Part shown: positions 1-14,059 of the stretch, one piece after another
How the letters are laid out: every line of letters starts with the position of its first letter
Position numbering within the stretch: the stretch's first letter is position 1
Source of the DNA: Sipunculus nudus
Lineage: Eukaryota; Annelida; Sipuncula; Golfingiida; Sipunculidae
Assembly: GCA_026874595.1 (NCBI GenBank)
Contig: CM049308.1
Coordinates: 97,016,624 to 97,080,623, forward strand
DNA: 64,000 nt
Reading direction: 5' to 3'
Position numbers and translations under genes: made by a program
Notes under the pieces: generated by a model
Told to the model about the DNA's origin: nothing
Database searches by the model: none
The model's input: the letters and a program-made list of their open reading frames with translations, nothing else

Positions 1-3000
1 AGACCTTCCTCTGATAACATATCTGTCAGACCTTCCTTTGATAACATATCTGTCAGACCTTCCTTTGATAACATATCTGTCAGGCCTTCCTTTGATAACA
101 TATCTGTCAGGCCTTCCTGTGATAACATATCTGTCAGGCTTCCTGTGATAACATATCTGTCAGGCTTCCTTTGATAACATATCTGTCAGGGCTTCCTGTG
201 ATAACATATATGTCAGACCTTCCTCTGATAACATATCTGTCAGACCTTCCTTTGATAACATATCTCTCAGACCTTCCTCTGATAACATATCTATCAGACC
301 ATCCTTTGATAACATATCTGTTAGCCCTTCCTTTGATTACATATCTGTCAGGCCTTACTCTGATAACATATCTGTCAGACCTTCCTCTGATAACATATCT
401 GTCAGGCCTTCCTTTGATAACATATCTGTCAGACCTTCCTTTGATAACATATCTGTCAGACCTTCCTCTCATAACATATATGTCAGACCTTCCTTTGATA
501 ACATATCTGTCAGACCTTCCTCTGATAACATATCTATCAGACCATCCTTTGATAACTTATCTGTTAGCCCTTCCTTTGATTACATATCTGTCAGGCCTTA
601 CTCTGATAACATATCTGTCAGACCTTCCTCTGATAACATATCTGTCAGGGTTCCTTATGAATCATACCTGTCAGACCTTCCTCTGATAACATATCTGTCA
701 GACCTTCCTCTGATAACGTAACTGTCAGACCTTCCTTTGATAACATATCTGTCAGATCTTCCTTTGATAACATATCTGTCAGACCTTCCTCTGATAACAT
801 ATCTGTGAGACCTTCCTCTGATAACATATCTGTCAGGCCTTCCTTTGATAACATATCTGTCAGGGCTTCCTGTGATAACATATCTGTCAGGGCTTTCTGT
901 GATAACATATCTGTCAGGCCTTCCTTTGATAACAAATACTGTCAGACCATCCTTTGATAACATATCTGTCAGGCCTTCCTCTGATAACATATCTGTCAGG
1001 GCTTCCTGTGATAATATATCTGTGAGGCCTCCCTTTGAATAACATATCTGTCAGACTTCCCTTTGATAACATATCTGTCAGACCTTCCTCTGATAACATA
1101 TCTGTCAGACCTTCCTCTGATAACATATCTGTCAGGCCTTCCTTTGATAACATATCTGTCAGGGCTTCCTGTAATAACATATCTGTCAGGGCTTTCTGTG
1201 ATAACATATCTGTCAGACCTTCCTTTGATAACAAATACTGTTAGACCATCCTTTGATAACATATCTGTCAGGCCTTCCTCTGATAACATATCTGTCAGGG
1301 CTTCCTGTGATAATATATCTGTGAGGCCTCCCTTTGATAACATATCTGTCAGACTTCCCTTTGAATAACATATCTGTCAGACCTTCACTTGAAAACATAT
1401 CTGTCAGACCTTCCTTTGATAACATATCTGTCAGACTTTCCTCTGATAACATATATGTCAGGCCTTCCTGTGATAACATATCTGTCAGGCCTTTCTTTGA
1501 TAACATATCTGTTAGCCCTTCCTTTGATAACATATCTGTCAGGCCTTCGTTTGATAACATATCTGTCACGGCTTCTTGTGATAACATATCTGTCAGGCCT
1601 TCCTTTGAATAACATATCTGTCAGACCTCCCTTTGAATAAACTATCTGTCAGACCTTCCTTTGATAACATACCTGTCAGACCTTCCTCTGATAATATATC
1701 TGTCAGACCTTCCTGTGATAACATATCTGTCAGGCCTTCCTGTGATAACATATCTGTCAGGCCTCCCATTGAATAACATATCTGTCAGACCTCCCTTTGA
1801 ATAACATATCTGTCAGACCTTCCTTTGATAACATATCTGTCAGACCTTCCTCTGATAACATATCTGTCAGACCTTCCTTTGATAACATATCTGTCAGACC
1901 TTCCTTTGATAACATATCTGTCAGGCCTTCCTTTCATAACATATCTGTCAGGCCTTCCTGTGATAACATATCTGTCAGACCTTCCTCTGATAACATAGCT
2001 GTCAGACCTTCCTCTGATAACATATCTGTCAGACCTTCCTTTTTGATAACATATCTGTCAGACCTTCCTTTGATAACATATCTGTCAGGCCTTCCTTTGA
2101 TAACATATCTGTCAGGCCTTCCTCTGATAAAATATCTGTCAGACCTTCCTCTGATAACATATCTGTCAGACCTTCCTCTGATAACATATCTGTCAGACCT
2201 TCCTCTGATAATATATCTGTCAGACCTTCCTCTGAAAACATATCTGTCAGACCTTCCTTTGATAACATATCTGTCAGGCCTTCCTGTGATAACATATCTG
2301 TCAGGCTTCCTGTGATAACATATCTGTCAGGCTTCCTTTGATAACATATCTGTCAGGGCTTCCTGTGATAACATATATGTCAGACCTTCCTCTGATAACA
2401 TATCTGTCAGACCTTCCTTTGATAACATATCTGTTAGCCCTTCCTTTGATTACATATCTGTCAGGCCGTACTCTGATAACATATCTGTCAGACCTTCCTC
2501 TGATAACATATCTGTCAGGCCTTCCTTTGATAACATATCTGTCAGACCTTCCTTTGATAACATATCTGTCAGACCTTCCTCTCATAACATATATGTCAGA
2601 CCTTCCTTTGATAACATATCTGTCAGACCTTCCTCTGATAACATATCTATCAGACCATCCTTTGATAACATATCTGTTAGCCCTTCCTTTGGTTACATAT
2701 CTGTCAGGCCTTACTCTGATAACATATCTGTCAGACCTTCCTCTGATAACATATCTGTCAGGGTTCCTTATGAATCATACCTGTCAGACCTTCCTCTGAT
2801 AACATATCTGTCAGACCTTCCTCTGATAACGTATCTGTCAGACCTTCCTTTGATAACATATCTGTCAGATCTTCCTTTGATAACATATCTGTCAGACCTT
2901 CCTCTGATAACATATCTGTCAGACCTTCCTCTGATAACATATCTGTCAGGCCTTCCTTTGATAACATATCTGTCAGGGCTTCCTGTGATAACATATCTGT

Positions 3001-6000
3001 CAGGGCTTTCTGTGATAACATATCTGTCAGACCTTCCTTTGATAACATATCTGTCAGACTTCCCTTTGATAACATATCTGTCAGACCTTCCTCTGATAAC
3101 ATATCTGTCAGACCTTCCTCTGATAACATATCTGTCAGGCCTTCCTTTGATAACATATCTGTCAGGGCTTCCTGTGATAACATATCTGTCAGGGCTTTCT
3201 GTGATAACATATCTGTCAGACCTTCCTTTGATAACAAATACTGTCAGACCATCCTTTGATAACATATCTGTCAGGCCTTCCTCTGATAACATATCTGTCA
3301 GGGCTTCCTGTGATAATATATCTGTGAGGCCTCCCTTTGAATAACATATCTGTCAGACTTCCCTTTGAATAACATATCTGTCAGACCTTCACTTGAAAAC
3401 ATATCTGTCAGACCTTCCTTTGATAACATATCTGTCAGACCTTCCTCTGATAACATATCTGTCAGACCTTCATCTGATAACATATCTGTCAGACCTTACT
3501 CTGATAACATATCTGTCAGGCCTTCCTGTGATAACATATCTGTCGGGCCTTTCTTTGATAACATATCTGTTAGCCCTTCCTTTGATAACATATCTGTCAG
3601 GCCTTCCTCTGATAACATATCTGTCAGGCCTTCCTCTGATAACATATCTGTTAGACCTTCCTTTGATAACATATCTGTCAGGCCTCTCTTGATAACGTAT
3701 CTGTCAGACCTTCCTCTGATAATATATCTGTCAGACCTCCCTTTGATAACATATCTGTCAGACCTTCCTTTGATAACATATCTGTCAGATCTTCCTTTGA
3801 TAACATATCTGTCAGGCCTTCCTTTGATAACATATTTGTCAGGCCTTCCTTTGATAACATATCTGTCAGGGCTTCCTTTGATAACATATCTGTCAGACCT
3901 TCCTTTGAGAACATATCTGTCAGGCCTTCCTTCGATATCATATCTGTCAGACCTTCCTTTGATAATATATCTGTCAGACCTTCCTTTGATAACATATCTG
4001 TCAGGGCTTCCTTTGATAACATATCTGTCAGACCTTCCTTTGAGAACATATCTGTCAGGCCTTCCTTCGATATCATATCTGTCATACCTTCCTCTGATAA
4101 CATATCTGTCAGGCCTTCCTTTGATAACATATCTGTCAGCCCTTACTTTGATAACATATGTCAGGCCTTCTTCTGATAGTATATCTGTCAGGCCTTCCTC
4201 TGATAACATATCTGTCAGACCTTCCTCTGATAACATATCTGTCAGGGCATCCTTTGATATCTTATCTGTCAGACCTTCCTCTGATAACATATCTGTCAGA
4301 CCTTTCTCTGATAACATATCTGTCAGACTTTCCTTTGATAACATATCTGTCAGGCCTTCCTTTGATAACATATCTGTCAGCCCTTCCTTTGATAACATAT
4401 CTGTCAGACCTTCCTCTGATAACATATCTGTCAGACCTTCCTCTGATAACATATCTGTCAGGCCTTCCTTTGATAACATATCTGTCAGGGCTTCCTGTGA
4501 TAACATATCTGTCAGGGCTTTCTGTGATAACATATCTGTCAGACCTTCCTTTGATAACAAATACTGTCAGACCATCCTTTGATAACATATCTGTCAGGCC
4601 TTCCTCTGATAACATATCTGTCAGGGCTTCCTGTGATAATATATCTGTGAGGCCTCCCTTTGAATAACATATCTGTCAGACTTCCCTTTGATAACATATC
4701 TGTCAGACCTTCCTCTGTTAACATATCTGTCAGACCTTCCTCTGATAACATATCTGTCAGGCCTTCCTTTGATAACATATCTGTCAGGGCTTCCTGTGAT
4801 AACATATCTGTCAGGGCTTTCTGTGATAACATATCTGTCAGACCTTCCTTTGATAACAAATACTGTTAGACCATCCTTTGATAACATATCTGTCAGGCCT
4901 TCCTCTGATAACATATCTGTCAGGGCTTCCTGTGATAATATATCTGTGAGGCCTCCCTTTGATAACATATCTGTCAGACTTCCCTTTGAATAACATATCT
5001 GTCAGACCTTCACTTGAAAACATATCTGTCAGACCTTCCTTTGATAACATATCTGTCAGACTTTCCTCTGATAACATATATGTCAGGCCTTCCTGTGATA
5101 ACATATCTGTCAGGCCTTTCTTTGATAACATATCTGTTAGCCCTTCCTTTGATAACATATCTGTCAGGCCTTCGTTTGATAACATATCTGTCACGGCTTC
5201 TTGTGATAACATATCTGTCAGACCTTCCTTTGATAACATATCTGTCAGACCTTCCTTTGATAACATATCTGTCAGGCCTTCCTTTCATAACATATCTGTC
5301 AGGCCTTCCTGTGATAACATATCTGTCAGACCTTCCTCTGATAACATAGCTGTCAGACCTTCCTCTGATAACATATCTGTCAGACCTTCCTTTTTGATAA
5401 CATATCTGTCAGACCTTCCTTTGATAACATATCTGTCAGGCCTTCCTTTGATAACATATCTGTCAGGCCTTCCTCTGATAAAATATCTGTCAGACCTTCC
5501 TCTGATAACATATCTGTCAGACCTTCCTCTGATAACATATCTGTCAGACCTTCCTCTGATAATATATCTGTCAGACCTTCCTCTGAAAACATATCTGTCA
5601 GACCTTCCTTTGATAACATATCTGTCAGGCCTTCCTGTGATAACATATCTGTCAGGCTTCCTGTGATAACATATCTGTCAGGCTTCCTTTGATAACATAT
5701 CTGTCAGGGCTTCCTGTGATAACATATATGTCAGACCTTCCTCTGATAACATATCTGTCAGACCTTCCTTTGATAACATATCTGTTAGCCCTTCCTTTGA
5801 TTACATATCTGTCAGGCCGTACTCTGATAACATATCTGTCAGACCTTCCTCTGATAACATATCTGTCAGGCCTTCCTTTGATAACATATCTGTCAGACCT
5901 TCCTTTGATAACATATCTGTCAGACCTTCCTCTCATAACATATATGTCAGACCTTCCTTTGATAACATATCTGTCAGACCTTCCTCTGATAACATATCTA

Positions 6001-9000
6001 TCAGACCATCCTTTGATAACATATCTGTTAGCCCTTCCTTTGGTTACATATCTGTCAGGCCTTACTCTGATAACATATCTGTCAGACCTTCCTCTGATAA
6101 CATATCTGTCAGGGTTCCTTATGAATCATACCTGTCAGACCTTCCTCTGATAACATATCTGTCAGACCTTCCTCTGATAACGTATCTGTCAGACCTTCCT
6201 TTGATAACATATCTGTCAGATCTTCCTTTGATAATATATCTGTCAGACCTTCCTCTGATAACATATCTGTCAGACCTTCCTCTGATAACATATCTGTCAG
6301 GCCTTCCTTTGATAACATATCTGTCAGGGCTTCCTGTGATAACATATCTGTCAGGGCTTTCTGTGATAACATATCTGTCAGACCTTCCTTTGATAACATA
6401 TCTGTCAGACTTCCCTTTGATAACATATCTGTCAGACCTTCCTCTGATAACATATCTGTCAGACCTTCCTCTGATAACATATCTGTCAGGCCTTCCTTTG
6501 ATAACATATCTGTCAGGGCTTCCTGTGATAACATATCTGTCAGGGCTTTCTGTGATAACATATCTGTCAGACCTTCCTTTGATAACAAATACTGTCAGAC
6601 CATCCTTTGATAACATATCTGTCAGGCCTTCCTCTGATAACATATCTGTCAGGGCTTCCTGTGATAATATATCTGTGAGGCCTCCCTTTGAATAACATAT
6701 CTGTCAGACTTCCCTTTGAATAACATATCTGTCAGACCTTCACTTGAAAACATATCTGTCAGACCTTCCTTTGATAACATATCTGTCAGACCTTCCTCTG
6801 ATAACATATCTGTCAGACCTTCATCTGATAACATATCTGTCAGACCTTACTGTGATAACATATCTGTCAGGCCTTCCTGTGATAACATATCTGTCAGGCC
6901 TTTCTTTGATAACATATCTGTCAGACTTCCCTTTGAATAACATATCTGTCAGACCTTCACTTGAAAACATATCTGTCAGACCTTCCTTTGATAACATATC
7001 TGTCAGACCTTCCTCTGATAACATATCTGTCAGACCTTCATCTGATAACATATCTGTCAGACCTTACTCTGATAACATATCTGTCAGGCCTTCCTGTGAT
7101 AACATATCTGTCGGGCCTTTCTTTGATAACATATCTGTTAGCCCTTCCTTTGATAACATATCTGTCAGGCCTTCCTCTGATAACATATCTGTCAGGCCTT
7201 CCTCTGATAACATATCTGTTAGACCTTCCTTTGATAACATATCTGTCAGGCCTCTCTTGATAACGTATCTGTCAGACCTTTCTCTGATAATATATCTGTC
7301 AGACCTCCCTTTGATAACATATCTGTCAGACCTTCCTTTGATAACATATCTGTCAGATCTTCCTTTGATAACATATCTGTCAGGCCTTCCTTTGATAACA
7401 TATTTGTCAGGCCTTCCTTTGATAACATATCTGTCAGGGCTTCCTTTGATAACATATCTGTCAGACCTTCCTTTGAGAACATATCTGTCAGGCCTTCCTT
7501 CGATATCATATCTGTCAGACCTTCCTTTGATAACATATCTGTCAGACCTTCCTTTGATAACATATCTGTCAGGGCTTCCTTTGATAACATATCTGTCAGA
7601 CCTTCCTTTGAGAACATATCTGTCAGGCCTTCCTTCGATATCATATCTGTCATACCTTCCTCTGATAACATATCTGTCAGGCCTTCCTTTGATAACATAT
7701 CTGTCAGCCCTTACTTTGATAACATATGTCAGGCCTTCTTCTGATAGTATATCTGTCAGGCCTTCCTCTGATAACATATCTGTCAGACCTTCCTCTGATA
7801 ACATATCTGTCAGGGCATCCTTTGATATCTTATCTGTCAGACCTTCCTCTGATAACATATCTGTCAGACCTTTCTCTGATAACATATCTGTCAGACTTTC
7901 CTTTGATAACATATCTGTCAGGCCTTACTCTGATAACATATCTGTCAGACCTTCCTCTGATAACATATCTGTCAGGGTTCCTTATGAATCATACCTGTCA
8001 GACCTTCCTCTGATAACATATCTGTCAGACCTTCCTCTGATAACGTAACTGTCAGACCTTCCTTTGATAACATATCTGTCAGATCTTCCTTTGATAACAT
8101 ATCTGTCAGACCTTCCTCTGATAACATATCTGTCAGACCTTCCTCTGATAACATATCTGTCAGGCCTTCCTTTGATAACATATCTGTCAGGGCTTCCTGT
8201 GATAACATATCTGTCAGGGCTTTCTGTGATAACATATCTGTCAGACCTTCCTTTGATAACAAATACTGTCAGACCATCCTTTGATAACATATCTGTCAGG
8301 CCTTCCTCTGATAACATATCTGTCAGGGCTTCCTGTGATAATATATCTGTGAGGCCTCCCTTTGAATAACATATCTGTCAGACTTCCCTTTGATAACATA
8401 TCTGTCAGACCTTCCTCTGATAACATATCTGTCAGACCTTCCTCTGATAACATATCTGTCAGGCCTTCCTTTGATAACATATCTGTCAGGGCTTCCTGTG
8501 ATAACATATCTGTCAGGGCTTTCTGTGATAACATATCTGTCAGACCTTCCTTTGATAACAAATACTGTTAGACCATCCTTTGATAACATATCTGTCAGGC
8601 CTTCCTCTGATAATATATCTGTCAGGGCTTCCTGTGATAATATATCTGTGAGGCCTCCCTTTGATAACATATCTGTCAGACTTCCCTTTGAATAACATAT
8701 CTGTCAGACCTTCACTTGAAAACATATCTGTCAGACCTTCCTTTGATAACATATCTGTCAGACTTTCCTCTGATAACATATATGTCAGGCCTTCCTGTGA
8801 TAACATATCTGTCAGGCCTTTCTTTGATAACATATCTGTTAGCCCTTCCTTTGATAACATATCTGTCAGGCCTTCGTTTGATAACATATCTGTCACGGCT
8901 TCTTGTGATAACATATCTGTCAGGCCTTCCTTTGAATAACATATCTGTCAGACCTCCCTTTGAATAAACTATCTGTCAGACCTTCCTTTGATAACATACC

Positions 9001-11868
9001 TGTCAGACCTTCCTCTGATAATATATCTGTCAGACCTTCCTGTGATAACATATCTGTCAGGCCTTCCTGTGATAACATATCTGTCAGGCCTCCCATTGAA
9101 TAACATATCTGTCAGACCTCCCTTTGAATAACATATCTGTCAGACCTTCCTTTGATAACATATCTGTCAGACCTTCCTCTGATAACATATCTGTCAGGCC
9201 TTCCTTTGATAACATATCTGTCAGCCCTTACTTTGATAACATATGTCAGGCCTTCTTCTGATAGTATATCTGTCAGGCCTTCCTCTGATAACATATCTGT
9301 CAGGCCTTCCTTTCATAACATATCTGTCAGGCCTTCCTGTGATAACATATCTGTCAGACCTTCCTCTGATAACATAGCTGTCAGACCTTCCTCTGATAAC
9401 ATATCTGTCAGACCTTCCTTTTTGATAACATATCTGTCAGACCTTCCTTTGATAACATATCTGTCAGGCCTTCCTTTGATAACATATCTGTCAGGCCTTC
9501 CTCTGATAAAATATCTGTCAGACCTTCCTCTGATAACATATCTGTCAGACCTTCCTCTGATAACATATCTGTCAGACCTTCCTCTGATAATATATCTGTC
9601 AGACCTTCCTCTGAAAACATATCTGTCAGACCTTCCTTTGATAACATATCTGTCAGGCCTTCCTGTGATAACATATCTGTCAGGCTTCCTGTGATAACAT
9701 ATCTGTCAGGCTTCCTTTGATAACATATTTGTCAGGGCTTCCTTTGATAACATATCTGTCAGACCTTCCTTTGAAAACATATCTGTCAGATCTTCCTTTG
9801 ATAACATATCTGTCAGGCCTCCCTTTGATAACATATCTGTCAGGCCTCCCTTTGAATAACATATCTATCAAGCCTTCCTTTAATAACATATCTGTTAGGC
9901 CTTCGTTTGATAACATATCTGTCAGGGCTTCCTGTGATAACATATCTGTCAGGCCTCCCTTTGAATAACATATCTGTCAGACCTCCCTTTGAATAACATA
10001 TCTGTCAGACCTTCCTTTGATAACATATCTGTCAGACCTTCCTCTGATAATATATCTGTCAAACCTTACTCTGATAACATATCTGTCAGACCTTCCTTTG
10101 ATAACATATCTGTCAGGCCTTCCTTTGATAACATATCTGTCAGCCCTTCCTCTGATAACATATCTGTCAGGGTTCCTTTGATATCATATCTGTCAGACCT
10201 TCTTCTGATAACATATCTGTCAGACCTTCCTTTGATAAAATATCTGTCAGGCCTTCCTTTGATAACATATCTGTCAGACCTTCCTCTGATAACATATCTG
10301 TCAGGGTTTCTTTGATATCATATATGTCAAACCTTACTCTGATAACATATCTGTCAGACCTTCCTCTGATAACATATCTGTCAGACCTTCCTTTAATAAC
10401 ATATCTGTCAGGCCTTCGTTTGATAACATATCTGTCACGGCTTCTTGTGATAACATATCTGTCAGGCCTTCCTTTGAATAACATATCTGTCAGACCTCCC
10501 TTTGAATAAACTATCTGTCAGACCTTCCTTTGATAACATACCTGTCAGACCTTCCTCTGATAATATATCTGTCAGACCTTCCTGTGATAACATATCTGTC
10601 AGGCCTTCCTGTGATAACATATCTGTCAGGCCTCCCATTGAATAACATATCTGTCAGACCTCCCTTTGATAACATATCTGTCAGGCCTCCCATTGAATAA
10701 CATATCTGTCAGACCTTCCTCTGATAACATATCTGTCAGACCTTTCTCTGATAACATATCTGTCAGACTTTCCTTTGATAACATATATGTCAGGCCTTCC
10801 TTTGATAACATATCTGTCAGCCCTTCCTTTGATAACATATCTGTCAGGCCTTCCTCTGATAGTATATCTGTCAGACCTTCCTCTGATAACATATCTGTCA
10901 GACCTTCCTTTGATAACATATCTCTCTGGCCTCCCTTTGATAACATATTTGTCAGGGCTTCCTTTGATAACATATCTGTCAGACCTTCCTTTGAAAACAT
11001 ATCTGTCAGATCTTCCTTTGATAACATATCTGTCAGGCCTTCCTTTGATAACATATTTGTCAGGCCTTCCTTTGATAACATATCTGTCAGGGCTTCCTTT
11101 GATTACATATCTGTCAGACCTTCCTTTGATAACATATCTGTCAGGGCTTCCTTTGATATCATATCTGTCAGACCTTCCTCTGATAACATATCTGTCAGAC
11201 CTTTCTTTGATAACATATCTGTTAGCCCTTCCTTTGATAACATATCTTTCAGACCTTCCTTTGATAACATATCTGTCAGACGTTCCTTTGATAGCATATC
11301 TGTCAGACCTTCCTTTGATATCATATCTGTCAGGGCTTCCTTTGATAACATATCTGTCAGGCCTTCCTCTGATAACATATCTGTCAGACCTTCCTCTGAT
11401 AACATATCTGTCAGACCTTCCTTTGATAACATATATGTCAGACCTTCCTTTGATAACATATCTGTCAGGCCTTCGTTTGATAACATATCTGTCAGGGCTT
11501 CCTGTGATAACATATCTGTCAGGCCTTCCTTTGAATAACATATCTGTCAGACCTCCCTTTTAATAACATATCTGTCAGACCTTCCTTTGATAACATACCT
11601 GTCAGACCTTCCTCTGATAATATATCTGTCAGACCTTCCTGTGATAACATATCTGTCAGGCCTTCCTGTGATAACATATCTGTCAGGCCTCCCATTGAAT
11701 GACATATCTGTCAGACCTCCCTTTGAATAACATATCTGTCAGGCCTTCCTTTGAATAACATATCTGTCAGGCCTTCCTTTGATAACATATCTGTCAGGCC
11801 TCCCTTTGAATAATATATCTGTCAGGCCTTCCTTTGATAACATATCTCTCAGGCCTTCCTTTGATAAC
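1..11868. repeat. 27-bp minisatellite array (array 1), about 440 copies
   Basis: A near-continuous tandem array with a 27-bp period runs off the left edge of the window. Each unit has the core GATAACATATCTGTCAG followed by a variable pyrimidine-rich part such as RCCTTCCTYT. Common variants change the bases before GATAAC (TTT, TCT, TGT), and some units are 28 bp (TTTGAATAACATATC). Because 27 is a multiple of three and the unit lacks stops in most frames, long repetitive open frames appear on both strands (for example nonapeptide ITYLSDLPL on plus, MLSKEGLTD on minus). I regard these as by-products. Large blocks recur at constant offsets, showing higher-order duplication. The array decays at its right end into 28-bp units and stops abruptly near 11868. 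Confidence 0.97.
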
Positions 11869-12492
11869 ACTGGTGCACTCAGTCATTCAGATCAGGAATA
11901 TTTGGCAAACCACATGTTTGGCAGACCACATGTTTAGTATGTTTTGAGAATTACTTATTAATCTAAACATCTTTTGTCAATCAAACGTTCATAAAACCCA
12001 TCACCTCTGTTTTCCTAATTGCATAATTAAATTAATAAAATAAAATTTACTTGTTTGCTTATCAAAATTAGTTTTGAAAATTTAAAATTAAAAGGTTTTA
12101 CAGCTTTTTATACCTGTTAATAAATTAAACTTGTATTATTATTCTTCAGCTCATCTCAACTTTCCTCCTTATTTTATAACTTACAGAGTTTCATACGTTC
12201 GCTGTGGATATAGTTTCATGCATGTAACAGTCACAAAGTTGAAATACTGATACAAATGTTTCACAGGTATGTGTCAGGCTCCCGTATCTTTCATTTAGTC
12301 CATAAAGGTAGCATTTCAAAATATCCTCATAATCATTTTAAACCAAGCGCCGTCACCCACAGGTCCATCGTTTTTTAAATATTTGCGCCTTTGATTTGTG
12401 GTGTGAGAATTCTTTGTGGTATTTTGACCATGGCCTGTAGCTGACTGTGACGGTGATCTCTCTGACAATGTAATATTGTTAGTACACAGTAA

Positions 12493-12512
12493 CCCCCCCC
12501 CCCCCCCCCCCC
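12493..12512. repeat. Poly-C mononucleotide tract (20 C)
   Basis: An uninterrupted run of 20 C on the plus strand. A second run of 14 C lies at 12611-12624. Further runs occur at 37361-37372, 37971-37979, 38515-38527 (followed directly by a poly-A run) and 57052-57063. Exact lengths may be affected by sequencing. Confidence 0.9.
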
Positions 12513-12891
12513 GCTGCTCTAAACCACCAATATTTTTTAAGACCAATTTTAAACCATGACAGGTAAATTGCTCTGAATAATCACCCAATGTTTATCTGCA
12601 CTAGCGTTGACCCCCCCCCCCCCCATGTTCTGTTTTGAAATGGTCGGCTATCCTCGTAAACACAACTTAGTAGGCCCTGTTGGCAGTCCAGTAATCTGGC
12701 CGTGATGTCAGAGGGCCGATATGGCATTATTTGTGTAGTTGCCAAGGCCCTGGCTAGCTGTGGTCAATACTGCATTATATGTTCATAATGTAATTATAAT
12801 GCTTTGTCGAGCGGCTGTTAATGACCCCGGCCGATTTTGTTCACATGTCGTTACCTATAGCCACGGGGAGCACAATAGACGTGTTAAGCAT

Positions 12892-12926
<35 letters not shown>

Positions 12927-12927
12927 A
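12892..12927. repeat. Compound (AC)n(TA)n microsatellite
   Basis: About ten AC dinucleotides are followed directly by about seven TA dinucleotides. Confidence 0.95.
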
Positions 12928-13659
12928 CCTCTTACCAACAATAGCCACATGGATACCTTGTCCCAGTGTCGAGTTTGTTATATGTCCGGAGTGCCAGGGG
13001 AACCGTAAGTCTGGTGAGTTCCATTGTTTATATGTGTGTATGACCAAACTTGCAAACGCTTTCAGGGCTGTTGGGGACTGTATTTGTTAAAATGTCGCCA
13101 GCTCAAACTTTAGCTGTTTTAAATTATAAAAGAAACATACAGATCATAGACCGAAAGATCATTCCAATATAAGATTCTTTTAATCTGTTTTACCTTGATG
13201 TATAATCTTCTAAAACAGCCCACGTTTTGCGTTTTCCTAATGCATATCTATTATCGTTTGGTGTTTTGCAAACAATTTTGGGAGTGAAGTGATTTTTTGG
13301 TCTGCGCTGTGATCTGGTGTCATTGAGTGAATATAAGTGTCTCATGCGTAGGGGTGCTGCTTGTCTTCACGCTGAATACCGAATCTCGTAATATGAGAAA
13401 CTTTGCCTGATCTGGCCAAACTTTAGAGTAATAATAATGAAACTAGACGACCTTGCGTGAAATGACGTAAACATAGTAAAATGAACGACCAAGGAAGAAG
13501 AGGAAGAAAATGAGCCATTGTTTGTGAAGATAGGACCAATATTGTCAAAGTTATGAAAGAAATAAGATGTTGACGTGTTTTAATGACCTTGACCTTTGAC
13601 CTATTTAGAAAATACACATAGAACTCGCAGAAATCTTTGAAACATACAATATATGAAAG

Positions 13660-14055
13660 TTACAAATTGATCAAAACATAACTGAGGACTGAAGAATGTT
13701 ATATGTAAGACGAATGAACCAGCAAGGAGGAGAAATTGAGACAACTGACAAACAGACAGACATACTGACGAAGTGTCACAAGAATGAGAGCAGATGACTT
13801 AACCAGGTTATGGTGAATACTCAGAGAAAAAAATAAACTATACTTTATGTAATTGAGGTTTATATTTTTGGAGATATGACAAAAAAATGATGTTGAGGAG
13901 GTACGACTGCAGCGCCCCCTTGCGGCGATATCGAGAAAATGAAAAATTATTTTAGATATATTACTGTAAGACATAAGATATACCATTTTCAAGAGGATCA
14001 ATGCAAAACTTTGGCCTGTAGAATGCTATATCTGAGACGCAAGAACCAGCAAGTA
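13660..14055. repeat. Degenerate direct duplication of about 330 bp spacing
   Basis: Two similar segments, near 13690 and 14020, share the order of GAATG-TATAT-TAAGACG or TGAGACGC and then GAACCAGCAAG. The surrounding bases also align loosely. The second copy ends where the 34-bp array begins. Confidence 0.5.
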
Positions 14056-14059
14056 TTAT

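Larger units (their letters stand above)
11869..14059. other. Mostly unique AT-rich interval between arrays 1 and 2
   Basis: I see no supportable gene here. Short open frames exist on both strands, but none shows a recognisable domain or a convincing pair of splice sites. The interval holds two poly-C tracts (12493-12512 and 12611-12624), a CA/TA microsatellite (12892-12927) and a weak direct duplication (about 13660-14055). A GCAGCGCCCCCTTGCGGCG segment near 13910 resembles sequence seen in dispersed animal repeats, but I cannot assign it to a family. Confidence 0.6.

Noticed and set aside
3365-4582. 405-codon open frame in the 27-bp array, and a 434-codon one at 6744-8048, as protein-coding genes
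   Set aside because: Both consist only of minisatellite units, shift between nonapeptide registers at indels, and have equally long frames on the opposite strand.
12316-12588. Minus-strand 90-codon frame with poly-Gly
   Set aside because: The glycines come from the poly-C tract and no domain is recognisable.
12821-13090. Possible exon with CPECQGNRKSGE before a GTGAGT donor
   Set aside because: The upstream part of the frame is CA/TA microsatellite. I could not find a matching exon on either side or a family match.
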